Shown one piece after another: positions 1 to 8,271 of a stretch of DNA of 64,000 bases. This DNA is from Acidovorax sp. HDW3 (lineage in GTDB: Bacteria; Pseudomonadota; Gammaproteobacteria; Burkholderiales; Burkholderiaceae_C): NCBI RefSeq assembly GCF_011303755.1, contig NZ_CP049885.1, forward strand, positions 708,001 to 772,000. The letters run 5' to 3'. Positions within the stretch are counted from its first letter, which is position 1. Every line of letters starts with the position of its first letter. Both the position numbers and the translations under genes were made by a program. Below the pieces are notes generated by a model. The model searched no databases. It had not been told where the DNA came from and was given only the letters and a program-made list of their open reading frames with translations.

Positions 1-2
1 TG

Positions 3-548
3 TTCCTGATCGTGTTCATCGAGACCGGGCTGGTGGTGATGCCGTTTTTGCCCGGTGATTCGCTGCTGTTCATCGTCGGCGCGCTCAGCGGCGTGGGGCT
101 TTTGAATTTTCCACTGGCCTGCACGCTGCTGTTGGTGGCAGCCATTTTGGGTGACCAGTGCAACTACCAGATCGGGCGCTATTTCGGCCCCAAGGTGTTC
201 CAGTGGGAGCAGTCGCGCTGGTTCAATAAAAAAGCCTTTGACCAGGCGCACGCTTTTTATGAGCGCTACGGCGGCATCACCATCGTGTTGGCGCGCTTCA
301 TGCCGTTCATTCGCACCTTTGCGCCGTTCGTGGCTGGCGTGGCGGACATGAACCGCAAGAAGTTCACAGCCTTCAACGTCGGCGGCGCGCTCTTGTGGGT
401 GCTGGGCATTGCCACGGCGGGGTACTTCTTTGGCAACCTGCCCTGGGTGCGCCAGCACCTGGAGAAGATCATCTGGGGCTTGATCCTGGTGCCGGGGCTG
501 ATCGCCATTTTTGGCGCCTGGCGCGCCGGCCGGGCGCCGACGGCTTGA
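3..548 (+). CDS. DedA family membrane protein (5' truncated by window edge)
   Basis: DedA/SNARE-associated family integral membrane protein; characterised members are polytopic inner-membrane proteins linked to lipid flipping and envelope homeostasis. The reading frame is open to the first base of the window, so the N-terminus lies outside; the GTG at 12 is internal. Visible family hallmarks are ETGLVVMPFLPGDSLLF near the start, NYQIGRYFG, and the RFMPFIRTFAPFVAG segment with the conserved arginines, followed by C-terminal membrane segments. About 181 residues are present, so only roughly 20-40 N-terminal residues should be missing. It converges with the amidase gene one base downstream. Confidence 0.93.
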   Translation, partial: FLIVFIETGLVVMPFLPGDSLLFIVGALSGVGLLNFPLACTLLLVAAILGDQCNYQIGRYFGPKVFQWEQSRWFNKKAFDQAHAFYERYGGITIVLARFMPFIRTFAPFVAGVADMNRKKFTAFNVGGALLWVLGIATAGYFFGNLPWVRQHLEKIIWGLILVPGLIAIFGAWRAGRAPTA

Positions 549-549
549 A

Positions 550-1950
550 TTACACCGTGCGGTTGCGTGCCAGCGGCGGGTTTTTGGCGAAGTAGCGCGT
601 GATGCCGCGCATGAGGGCGTCGGCCAGCTGCACCTGGTAGGCGGCAGAGCGCAGCTTGGCTTCTTCCTCGGGGTTGCTGATGAAGGCGGTTTCGACCAGC
701 ACGCTCGGAATATCGGGCGCCTTGAGCACGGCAAAACCGGCCTGCTCCACGCGCGGCTTGTGCAGTTTGGCCATGCCGCCGATCTCGCCGAGCAGCACGC
801 TGCCGAGCTTGAGGCTGTCGTTGATCTGCGCCGTGGTGCTCATGTCGAGCAGCGCGCTTTGCACGTGGCGGTCTTGCGTGCGCACGTTCAGGCCGCCCAC
901 CAGGTCGGACTGGTTCTCTTTGTTGGCCAGCCAGCGCGCCGCCGAGCTGGAGGCGCCGCTCTGGCTCAGGGCAAAGACGCTGGCGCCGTGGGCGCTGGGG
1001 GTGGTGAAGGCATCGGCGTGGATGGAGACGAACAGGTCGGCCTGCACGCGCCGCGCTTTTTCGACCCGCGTGCCCAGGGGCACGAAGTAGTCGTCGTCGC
1101 GCGTCAGGTAGGCGCGCATGGGGTTGCCGCCGATGCTGGCGGCGTTGATGCGCTCGCGCAGCAGGTGCGCCACCTTCAGCACCACGTCTTTCTCCCGCGT
1201 GCCGCCGGGGCCGATGGCGCCCGGGTCTTCGCCGCCGTGGCCGGGGTCGAGGGCGATGATGATCAGGCGATCGGTCTGCCGGCTGGGGCTGCTGTCTGCG
1301 CGGGGGCGGGCAGGGGGGGCAGCGGCCACGGGTGCGCTGGCGGGAGACGGGGCTGGGGTTGTTGCGGGCGTGGGCGTGGGCGTGGTTGCCGGGCGTTGGC
1401 CTTGCTGGGCGATGAGCTCGCCCAGCGGGTCGGGGGCGGCGGCGGTGGTTGCACTGACGGCGGGCGCAGGGTTGTCGCCCAGGTGCTCGGCGATCAGGGT
1501 TTCGAGCGGGTCGGCTTCTTGGGCCGGGTAGAGGTCAAATACCAGCCGGTGCTGGTAGGCGGCCACGGGCGCCAGGGTAAAAACCTGGGGCCGGGCGGCC
1601 TGCTTGAGGTCGATCACCAGGCGTACCACGCCGGGCGCGTTCTGGCCGACGCGGATGCCGGCGATGTTCGGGTCGTCGGCGCGCACCTTGGCCACCAGCT
1701 CGCGCAGCGCCGGGTTCAGGTCGATGCCCTCGATATCGACCGCCAAGCGCGGCGGCTGTGGCACGAAGCTGTGGCGGGTGACGAGTTTGCTGTCGGACTC
1801 GATGGTGACGCGCGAGTACTCCGGCGCCGGCCAGACGCGCACCGCCATGATGGCCGCGCCGCGTGCGATGTGCGGCAGGCCCAGCAGCAGCGCCAGCGAG
1901 CCCGTTTGCAGCAATTGCCGCCGTGCGGCACTGGTGGGGGATGGCTTCAT
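550..1950 (-). CDS. amiC: N-acetylmuramoyl-L-alanine amidase, AmiC type
   Basis: Periplasmic zinc amidase that cleaves the MurNAc-L-Ala bond of peptidoglycan during cell separation. The 466-residue protein starts MKPSPTSAARRQLLQ, a twin-arginine-like export signal as in AmiC. An AMIN domain (about 40-140) is followed by a Thr/Pro/Ala-rich linker (about 190-225) and an Amidase_3 domain (about 228-460) with the expected ligands: DPGHGGEDPG (His), TREKDV (Glu), SIHADAF (His) and ETAFISN (catalytic Glu). The longer open frame upstream was rejected because this ATG overlaps the tsaE stop (ATGA), implying translational coupling. tsaE-amiC is a common betaproteobacterial order. Confidence 0.95.
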   Translation of the reverse strand: MKPSPTSAARRQLLQTGSLALLLGLPHIARGAAIMAVRVWPAPEYSRVTIESDSKLVTRHSFVPQPPRLAVDIEGIDLNPALRELVAKVRADDPNIAGIRVGQNAPGVVRLVIDLKQAARPQVFTLAPVAAYQHRLVFDLYPAQEADPLETLIAEHLGDNPAPAVSATTAAAPDPLGELIAQQGQRPATTPTPTPATTPAPSPASAPVAAAPPARPRADSSPSRQTDRLIIIALDPGHGGEDPGAIGPGGTREKDVVLKVAHLLRERINAASIGGNPMRAYLTRDDDYFVPLGTRVEKARRVQADLFVSIHADAFTTPSAHGASVFALSQSGASSSAARWLANKENQSDLVGGLNVRTQDRHVQSALLDMSTTAQINDSLKLGSVLLGEIGGMAKLHKPRVEQAGFAVLKAPDIPSVLVETAFISNPEEEAKLRSAAYQVQLADALMRGITRYFAKNPPLARNRTV

Positions 1951-2480
1951 GGGGATGGCTCCTGCGCTGCCTGCAAACCCTGCAGCAGCGCCTGACCGAG
2001 CGGGGTGTGCGCGCGCAGCGTGACCTGTCGTTGCATGGCGTCGGTTGCTTCCAAATAAATAGCTAGATCCGCAGGCGGAGTAAGCGCTGCAGCCTTTTCT
2101 GGCCATTCTGCCAGCTTGAGCCCGGGGGCGGCGAAGAGGTCGCGAAAGCCCGCATCCTCCCACTCGCGCGGGTCGGTGAAGCGGTAGAAGTCAAAGTGCC
2201 AGATGGCTAGGCCCGGCGCCTCGTGCGGTTCGACCACGGCGTAGGTCGGGCTCTTGATGCGCCCCTGCACCCCCAGGGCGCGCAGCAGGTGGCGCACCAG
2301 CGTGGTCTTGCCCGCGCCCAGGTCGCCGTGCAGCGTGACGTAAGCCTGCGCCAGCGCGGGCTGGGCGGCGAGCTGGCGGGCCCAGGCGGCGGTATCGTCC
2401 TCGTTGTGCCAGTGGGTGTGCAGCTCGGCCAGCACCGGGGGGCTTTCTACAATCGGGTGATGGTGATGGACGGCAGTCAA
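1947..2480 (-). CDS. tsaE: tRNA threonylcarbamoyladenosine biosynthesis ATPase TsaE
   Basis: ATPase of the TsaBDE complex that makes t6A37 on ANN-decoding tRNAs. The P-loop GDLGAGKTT, SPTYAVVEPHEA, HFDFYRF and the LAEWPEKA segment identify it. I chose a TTG start at 2480 because GAGGA lies about five bases upstream; a GTG at 2435 is the alternative. With the TTG start the 5' end overlaps divergent queG by 21 bp. Its C-terminal region (KAAALTPPADLAIYLE) is encoded by a degenerate copy of the dispersed palindromic repeat. The stop overlaps the amiC start. Confidence 0.88.
   Translation of the reverse strand: MTAVHHHHPIVESPPVLAELHTHWHNEDDTAAWARQLAAQPALAQAYVTLHGDLGAGKTTLVRHLLRALGVQGRIKSPTYAVVEPHEAPGLAIWHFDFYRFTDPREWEDAGFRDLFAAPGLKLAEWPEKAAALTPPADLAIYLEATDAMQRQVTLRAHTPLGQALLQGLQAAQEPSP
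2047..2096. repeat. Degenerate dispersed palindromic repeat inside tsaE
   Basis: AAATAAATAGCTAGATCC followed by GTAAGCGCTGCAGCC matches the flank and arms of the full repeat at 16379-16425. It is in frame inside tsaE and its minus-strand reading gives AAAL then DLAIY. The A/T-rich flank contrasts with the surrounding GC-rich codons. Confidence 0.55.
2448..2453 (+). promoter_or_regulatory. Candidate -10 box for queG, near-leaderless
   Basis: TACAAT ends six bases before the queG ATG at 2460, with no Shine-Dalgarno sequence between. The hexamer lies inside the divergent tsaE coding region. A transcript from here would begin at or a few bases before the start codon. No strong -35 is visible. 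Confidence 0.4.
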
Positions 2481-3566
2481 TGGATTCCTCGGATACGGCA
2501 ATGGGCGCAAGAGCTGGGATTTTCCCAAATCGGCGTCGCCGGTGTGGATTTGTCTTCGGCAGAGCCGGGGTTGATGCAGTGGCTGGCCCAAGGGTTCCAT
2601 GGCGAGATGCACTATATGGAAAGCCACGGCCTCAAGCGCGCGCGCCCGGCGGAGCTGGTGCCGGGCACGGTGAGCGTCATTACCGCGCGCATGGATTACC
2701 TGCCGCGCGATACGCCCATTGATGCCCCACCGGGCTGGCAGGCGCTGGAGCTTGCGCGCCTGCAGCGCCCCGAGGAGGGCATCGTCTCGGTCTACGCCCG
2801 GGGGCGCGACTACCACAAGGTGCTGCGCGCGCGCCTGCAAAAGCTGTGCGACCGCATCGCGCAGGAGCTGGGGCCGCTCGGGCACCGGGTGTTTACCGAC
2901 TCTGCCCCGGTGCTTGAAGCCGAGCTGGCGCGGCGCAGCGGCCAGGGCTGGCGCGGCAAGCACACGCTGGTGCTGCACCGCGAGGGCGGCTCGATGTTTT
3001 TTTTGGGCGAAATTTACGTCGATATGCCGCTCGCGCCCAGCGACCCCGTGACGGCGCACTGCGGCAGCTGCCGCGCCTGCATGGACGTGTGCCCGACGCA
3101 GGCCATCATCGCGCCCCACCGGCTCGATGCGCGCCGCTGCATCTCCTACCTCACCATCGAACATTCCGGCCCCATCCCGCTGGAGCTGCGCCCGCTGATC
3201 GGCAACCGCATCTACGGCTGCGACGATTGCCAGCTCGCCTGCCCCTGGAACAAGTACGCCCGCGCCAGCGTGCTGCCCGATTTTGACGCCCGCAGCCCCC
3301 TGGTCGGCCAGCCGCTGGTGCAGCTCTTTGCCTGGGACGAGGCCACGTTTTTGCGCCACACCGAAGGCGGGCCCATGCGCCGCATTGGCCACGAACGCTG
3401 GCTGCGCAACATCGCCATCGCCCTGGGCAACGCGCTGCGCAGCGCCGACGCCGCCAGCGCCCCGGCGCTGCGCGCGGCGCTGCACAGCCGCGCTGACGAT
3501 GCCAGCGCCCTGGTGCGCGAGCATGTGCAGTGGGCGCTGGCACAAGGGGCCGTGCAGGCGCTGTAG
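2460..3566 (+). CDS. queG: Epoxyqueuosine reductase QueG
   Basis: Cobalamin- and Fe-S-dependent enzyme that reduces epoxyqueuosine to queuosine in wobble-modified tRNAs. The 368-residue product carries two ferredoxin-type cluster motifs, CGSCRACMDVCP (about 201-212) and CDDCQLACPW (about 256-265), and a C-terminal HEAT-like segment. ATG 2460 begins MVMDGSQW; the second ATG at 2466 is a close alternative. Upstream in-frame codons belong to the antisense of tsaE and were excluded. Adjacent divergent queG and tsaE both serve tRNA anticodon-loop modification. Confidence 0.94.
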   Translation: MVMDGSQWIPRIRQWAQELGFSQIGVAGVDLSSAEPGLMQWLAQGFHGEMHYMESHGLKRARPAELVPGTVSVITARMDYLPRDTPIDAPPGWQALELARLQRPEEGIVSVYARGRDYHKVLRARLQKLCDRIAQELGPLGHRVFTDSAPVLEAELARRSGQGWRGKHTLVLHREGGSMFFLGEIYVDMPLAPSDPVTAHCGSCRACMDVCPTQAIIAPHRLDARRCISYLTIEHSGPIPLELRPLIGNRIYGCDDCQLACPWNKYARASVLPDFDARSPLVGQPLVQLFAWDEATFLRHTEGGPMRRIGHERWLRNIAIALGNALRSADAASAPALRAALHSRADDASALVREHVQWALAQGAVQAL

Positions 3567-3641
3567 GTGCGGGGGATTTGGGCATGAATACAACGCCGCT
3601 ATCGGTACGATGGACGTTGTAGAGGCTTTCTGTTTGTGCAT

Positions 3642-6299
3642 ATGAGTGCAGCCGCACCTCCCCATCCTTGGACCCGATGGCTTGGCATCGTCTGGGCGGG
3701 CCACGTTTTTCGGGCCGTACTCATCGGCATTTTTTTCGTGCTGTTGGCGCTGGGGGCGTACTGGGCAGTGCAGTTTGACAGCGCCCGGGCGCAGCGTGAG
3801 GCCACCGAGCAGCAAGCCTGGCTGCGCGCCGAACAGGTGGCGCGGGCCGTGGCGGTGCAGGTGCAAACCCTGGTGTCGGGCCTGGACTACAGCCTGCGCA
3901 CCATGCAAACCGAGTGGCAGGAGCGCCATACCCAAGACTTTGCGCATATGGTGCACAGCACCTTGCAAACCTACCCCCGGGGGGCCGTGCTGCAGGTGGC
4001 GGTGGCTGATGCGGGCGGGCGCATCGTTTATTCCAGCCTGCAACCTTCGGGGGCGGTAGCCGCGCCGGTATCGATTGCCGAGCGCGAGCATTTTCAGGTG
4101 CACCAGAAAAATCCCGGGGCCGGGCTGTTCGTGGGCCCGCCGGTGCAGGGCAAGGTCTCGGGCCAGTGGTCGGTGCAGCTGTCGCGGGCGCTGTACCGCC
4201 AGGGGCGTTTTGATGGTGCCATCGTGCTGTCGGTGTCGCCGCAGTACCTGGCAGGTAACTTTCGCGCCATGTTCGACGATCCGCAGGACGTGATTGCGCT
4301 GCTGCGCGACGATGGGCTGTTCCTGGCGCGCTCGCACCTGCAGGAGCAGGTGCTGGGCCAGAGCGTGCCGCCCGAGCGTGTGCGGCTGTTTGCCGATGGC
4401 CAGCTGCAGGGGCGCTACGTGACGGCGGCGCCGGTCGATGGCGTTGAGCGCATGTACGCCTGGCACCGGGTGGGTGATTTGGCCCTGATCGTCTCGGCGG
4501 GGCTGGAGCGGCGCGGTGTGTTTGCCGCTGTGGATACCGCCATCGGCCGCAGCATGGCGCGCAATGTGGCGGCCAGCGTGCTGGTGCTGCTGGGTTCGGC
4601 GCTGTTGCTCTGGTTGAGCTGGTTGCATCGCCAAAGTGAATTGCAGCGCTGGCAGAGTAAAAAACGCTTCGAGCGCCTGACGCAGGAAGTGCCCGGCGGC
4701 TTGTTTCAATACTGCCGTGATGCCAAAGGGCGCGGCCAGCTGGTGTTTGCCAGTGCCGCTTTTGATGAGATGCATGGCGTGCAGGTGGACACTCATGCGC
4801 CGCTGCACCGCCAGCTGGCGCAGCGGGTGCACCCGGATGACTTGCCCGTGTTGTTGGCCACGATAGAGGCGAGCGTGGTGCAGTGCAGCGATTGGGAGCA
4901 CACCTACCGCGTGTACAACGAAGCCCAGCAGCTGCGTTGGCTGCACGGCCATGCCCACCCGCACACCGAACCTGGCGAGGACACGCTGTGGCACGGCTAT
5001 GTGCACGACGTGACCGAAGCCCAAGAGCTGCAACAGGCGCTGCGTGAGAGCGAGGAGCGCCTGCGTCTGTCGATCGAAGCCGTGGGCGATGGCCTGTGGG
5101 TCTGGGACTGCATCAGCGGCCAGGTGCAGTGGGATGCGCGCTGCTACGAAATGCTGGGCTACGCGCCCGAGAGCTTTCCCATGAGCTACGCCGCCTTCAT
5201 GGCTCTGGTGCATCCGGAGGATGCTTCGCGCCTGGCCAGCGAGCTGCACCAGCATATCGATATGGGTTCGGAGTTTCGTGTCGATGTGCGTTTGCGCACC
5301 CAGGCGCTGGGCTGGCTGTGGGTGCAGTCGCGCGGCAAGGTCACGCTGCGCAACGCCCAAGGCCAGCCGCTGCGCATGATGGGCGTGCACATGGATGTGC
5401 AACAGCGCGTGGCGCAAGAGCGCCTGCTGTACGCCCTCATGGACCGTTTCCCCAGCGGCATCTTGCTGGCCGACCCGCAGGCGCAGCGCATTCGCGGTGC
5501 CAACCGCCGCCTGGTGCAAATTCTGGAGCTGGCGCAGGCGCCCGACGCGCTCGAAGGCCAGAGCCTGGCCGATCTGCCCGCTGCCTTGCTGCCGTTGCTG
5601 CTGCCCGAGGGCCAGGCGCTGCGCGGCAAGCACAGCCAGCAGCTTGTCGATGGGCGCTATCTGGAGCTGCAGGGCTGGGTGCTGCGCGATGCCGATGGCA
5701 CCCTGGCGCACTGCTGGGTGGTCAACGACGTGACTGAGCGCAAGCGCCGCGAGGCCCAGTTGCAGTCCCTGGCGCTGACCGACGCCCTCACCGGCGTGCC
5801 CAACCGCCGCGCGTTCTTTCAGCGGGTGGAGATGGAGCTGGCGCACCTGCGCAGCGGCCTGGTGGGTGATGCCGTGCTCATCATGCTCGACATTGATCAT
5901 TTCAAACACGTCAACGACAGCTACGGCCACGCCGTGGGCGACGTGGTGCTCAAGGCGCTGGTGGCGCAGGTGGCACGCCAGCTGCGCCGGGGTGACATGC
6001 TCGGGCGCATTGGCGGCGAGGAGTTTGCCGTGCTGCTCAGCGGCGCCAACATGGATGTGGGTATGCGCCGCGCCGAGAGCTTGCGCCACGCGGTGGCCGA
6101 AAGCGCAGTGGAGGTGCCGGGGCTGCAGGCGCCCATTCATTACGCCATCAGCCTGGGCGTGGCCCCGCTGCAGCCCGAGGACGATACGGTTGATGCCATC
6201 TTGGAACGCGCCGACGCCGCGTTGTACTACTCCAAGCGCAACGGGCGCAACCAGAGCACACTCTGGCGCCCGGATTTGCCGGCGATCACCGAACGCTGA
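3642..6299 (+). CDS. Membrane PAS-GGDEF diguanylate cyclase
   Basis: Predicted inner-membrane diguanylate cyclase making c-di-GMP. The 885-residue product has a first membrane helix (about 23-46), a periplasmic Cache-like sensor (about 50-300), a second helix (about 307-330), three PAS-like regions (about 345-460, 467-590 and 592-705) and a C-terminal GGDEF domain (about 707-880). The active site is GGEEF and the inhibitory I-site RRGD precedes it by the usual five residues, so both catalysis and feedback look intact. An in-frame GTG at 3636 is an alternative start. The end overlaps the convergent permease gene by 14 bp. The ligand cannot be read from sequence. Confidence 0.92.
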   Translation: MSAAAPPHPWTRWLGIVWAGHVFRAVLIGIFFVLLALGAYWAVQFDSARAQREATEQQAWLRAEQVARAVAVQVQTLVSGLDYSLRTMQTEWQERHTQDFAHMVHSTLQTYPRGAVLQVAVADAGGRIVYSSLQPSGAVAAPVSIAEREHFQVHQKNPGAGLFVGPPVQGKVSGQWSVQLSRALYRQGRFDGAIVLSVSPQYLAGNFRAMFDDPQDVIALLRDDGLFLARSHLQEQVLGQSVPPERVRLFADGQLQGRYVTAAPVDGVERMYAWHRVGDLALIVSAGLERRGVFAAVDTAIGRSMARNVAASVLVLLGSALLLWLSWLHRQSELQRWQSKKRFERLTQEVPGGLFQYCRDAKGRGQLVFASAAFDEMHGVQVDTHAPLHRQLAQRVHPDDLPVLLATIEASVVQCSDWEHTYRVYNEAQQLRWLHGHAHPHTEPGEDTLWHGYVHDVTEAQELQQALRESEERLRLSIEAVGDGLWVWDCISGQVQWDARCYEMLGYAPESFPMSYAAFMALVHPEDASRLASELHQHIDMGSEFRVDVRLRTQALGWLWVQSRGKVTLRNAQGQPLRMMGVHMDVQQRVAQERLLYALMDRFPSGILLADPQAQRIRGANRRLVQILELAQAPDALEGQSLADLPAALLPLLLPEGQALRGKHSQQLVDGRYLELQGWVLRDADGTLAHCWVVNDVTERKRREAQLQSLALTDALTGVPNRRAFFQRVEMELAHLRSGLVGDAVLIMLDIDHFKHVNDSYGHAVGDVVLKALVAQVARQLRRGDMLGRIGGEEFAVLLSGANMDVGMRRAESLRHAVAESAVEVPGLQAPIHYAISLGVAPLQPEDDTVDAILERADAALYYSKRNGRNQSTLWRPDLPAITER

Positions 6300-7206
6300 G
6301 CGGCAGCAAAATGGTCAACGCCCACCACAGACTCAGGGGCGCGAGCAGGGTCGAGAGCGTGACCAGTCCGGCCACATAGACCCCATGCCGGCCCATACGT
6401 GCGGCCAGCACGTAACAGCTTGACGCCGTCGGCAAGGCAGAGAACGCCAGCAGTACCGCGCTTTGCGTGGCATCGAGCGCCAGCAGCCAGGCCAGGCCCC
6501 AGGCCAGCAGCGGCAGCAGCAGGTGGCGGATGGCCAGCACGCTGGCCGTCAACAGACGCTGCTGACGCAGCTGCCCCCATTGCATTCCAGCGCCGGTGGC
6601 CATCAAGCCCAGCACCAGGGCCGCATTGCCCACGCGCGTGGCGCTGGGCGCAATCCACTCGGGCAGGCGCAGGCCCAGTAAATTGGCCACCAAGCCCGAG
6701 ACGGTGGCCAAAATCAGCGGGTTGCGCAGCAGCTCGCGCGCGAAATGGTGCTCGCCGTGGCGCGCCATGGGCCAGACGGCGGCCACGTTCAACGGTGGTA
6801 CGCACACGCCGATCAGCACTGCAATCAGCTGCAGCCCCTGGCTGCCGGCGACGCGTTCGGCCAGCGCCAGGGCCATGAAGGAGTTGAAGCGAAACGCCAC
6901 CTGCGCCGCGCTGGCGTGGGCGCCGGCATCCAGGTGCCGGCCCAGGCCCGGCCACCACGGCAGGGCGTACACCAGGGCGATACCGCCCAGGCTCAGCAGC
7001 AGGCCGGCGGCCATGAGGGCCGAGGTTTCGCCCAGTGCGATCGGAGTTTTGATGATGGACTGGAACAGTAGCACCGGAAACAGCAGGTAGTACACCAGCG
7101 CCTCCACTGGTTGCCAGACGCTGCGGTTGAGCGCGGTGTAGCGGCAAGCCAGGTAGCCGCCAAGAATCAGGGCGAAATCAGGCAGGAGCAAGAGAGCGTA
7201 GTTCAC
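6286..7206 (-). CDS. AEC (auxin efflux carrier) family transporter
   Basis: Ten-helix inner-membrane permease of the AEC family, whose bacterial members export or import organic anions such as malate or malonate; substrate unknown here. The 306-residue product starts at a GTG, (M)NYALLLLPDFALILGGYLACR, the family's N-terminal helix. The C-terminus contains the typical ALPTASSCYVLAARMG motif. Upstream in-frame sequence is not hydrophobic and runs into the xerD promoter region, so it was excluded. Confidence 0.88.
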   Translation of the reverse strand: MNYALLLLPDFALILGGYLACRYTALNRSVWQPVEALVYYLLFPVLLFQSIIKTPIALGETSALMAAGLLLSLGGIALVYALPWWPGLGRHLDAGAHASAAQVAFRFNSFMALALAERVAGSQGLQLIAVLIGVCVPPLNVAAVWPMARHGEHHFARELLRNPLILATVSGLVANLLGLRLPEWIAPSATRVGNAALVLGLMATGAGMQWGQLRQQRLLTASVLAIRHLLLPLLAWGLAWLLALDATQSAVLLAFSALPTASSCYVLAARMGRHGVYVAGLVTLSTLLAPLSLWWALTILLPLSVR

Positions 7207-7276
7207 CTGGCGAGGGTAGCGCAGGGTAGTGGTGGGGGCGGCACAATCGGCGCTTTTCGCCCACTTTGCCGCCGCC

Positions 7277-8176
7277 ATGCCCCGCCGCCTTGCCGCCGAT
7301 GCGCTGATCGATACCTTTACCGATGCCCTGTGGCTGGAGGAGGGCCTGGCGCGCGCCACTTTGCAGGCCTACCGCAGCGACCTGCGCGCCTGGCGCGACT
7401 GGCTGCAGCAGCGCGATAAGGTGCTGCTGCAGGCCGACGAGGAGGACATTGCCGCCTACTTTGCCGCCTGCCACGCAGACACGCGCGCGAGCACTGCCAA
7501 CCGCCGCCTGACGGTGTTCAAGCGCTTTTACCGCTGGGCGCTGCGCGAGCAAAAAATCCGCAGCGACCCGACGCTGCGCCTGCAGGCTGCGCGCCAGCCG
7601 CTGCGCGTGCCGCACAGCCTGAGCGAAGCCCAGGTGGAGGCGCTGTTGCAGGCGCCGCCGACCGAGGAGCCGCTGGGCCTGCGTGACCGCGCCATGCTGG
7701 AGCTGCTGTACGCCAGCGGCCTGCGCGTGAGTGAATTGGTGGGCCTGCAGCTGTACGCCGTCAGCCTGACCGATGGCGTGCTGCGCGTGCAGGGCAAGGG
7801 CGGCAAGGAGCGCCTGGTGCCGTTTGGTGAGGAGGCGCACGACTGGCTGCAGCGCTACCTGCAGCAGGCGCGCAGCGCCATTTTGGGCGGGCAGCGCAGC
7901 GAGGATTTTTTCGTCACCCAGCGCGGCAGCGCCATGTCGCGCGTCATGTTCTGGATGCTGGTGAAGAAGTACGCGCAGCGCGCCGGTATCACGGCGCCGC
8001 TGTCGCCGCACACCCTGCGCCACGCCTTTGCCACGCACCTGCTCAACCACGGCGCCGATTTGCGCGTGGTGCAGCTGCTGCTGGGGCACGCCGACATTTC
8101 CACCACCACCATCTACACCCACGTGGCGCGCGAGCGCCTGGCGCAGCTACATGCGCGCCACCATCCTCGGGGGTGA
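7277..8176 (+). CDS. xerD: Site-specific tyrosine recombinase XerD
   Basis: Partner of XerC in resolving chromosome dimers at dif. The 299-residue protein has the N-terminal SAM-like core-binding domain and a C-terminal catalytic domain with the full residue set: Arg in SGLRVSEL (about 150), Lys in GKGGKERLVP, HTLRH (about 245), and GHADISTTTIYTHV with the nucleophile Tyr near 281. The ATG at 7277 (MPRRLAADALIDTFTDALW) was preferred over an in-frame start at 7229, whose extension is not family-like. A CACAAT box lies at 7239. No dif site or mobile element is seen nearby. Confidence 0.95.
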   Translation: MPRRLAADALIDTFTDALWLEEGLARATLQAYRSDLRAWRDWLQQRDKVLLQADEEDIAAYFAACHADTRASTANRRLTVFKRFYRWALREQKIRSDPTLRLQAARQPLRVPHSLSEAQVEALLQAPPTEEPLGLRDRAMLELLYASGLRVSELVGLQLYAVSLTDGVLRVQGKGGKERLVPFGEEAHDWLQRYLQQARSAILGGQRSEDFFVTQRGSAMSRVMFWMLVKKYAQRAGITAPLSPHTLRHAFATHLLNHGADLRVVQLLLGHADISTTTIYTHVARERLAQLHARHHPRG

Positions 8177-8191
8177 TTTTTGGGTAAAAAA

Positions 8192-8238
8192 TGGCTGCAA
8201 GGCGCTTGCAGCAAGCGCGAGCAGCTATCAAAAAAAGA
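8192..8238. repeat. Dispersed palindromic repeat between convergent xerD and EAL-HDOD genes
   Basis: GGCTGCAAGGCGCTTG and CAAGCGCGAGCAGCTAT form imperfect inverted arms around a short loop, followed by an A-run. The hairpin sits between two convergent stop codons and may act as a terminator. Confidence 0.75.
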
Positions 8239-8271
8239 GCGTTATTAAAAAACGTTATTTAAAAAACGTTA
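8239..8271. repeat. Short tandem repeat of CGTTATT(T)AAAAAA
   Basis: CGTTATT plus an A-run occurs two and a half times directly downstream of the palindromic repeat. The last unit supplies the TAA stop codon of the minus-strand EAL-HDOD gene. Confidence 0.7.

Noticed and set aside
1370-1395. GGGCGTGGGCGTGGGCGTGG tandem as a regulatory or CRISPR-like repeat
   Set aside because: It is the coding sequence of the Thr/Pro-rich linker of AmiC and has no spacer structure.
511-1995. Plus-strand frame of 494 codons across the amidase gene
   Set aside because: Antisense to amiC, whose zinc ligands and export signal are intact.
1947-6140. Minus-strand open frame of about 1400 codons upstream of and including tsaE
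   Set aside because: Only the tsaE part has homology. The rest is antisense to queG and the GGDEF gene, rich in His/Gln/Arg, and reflects high GC content.
7277-8176. xerD as the integrase of a genomic island
   Set aside because: The sequence is the housekeeping recombinase type, with no tRNA, attachment repeats or cargo genes nearby.
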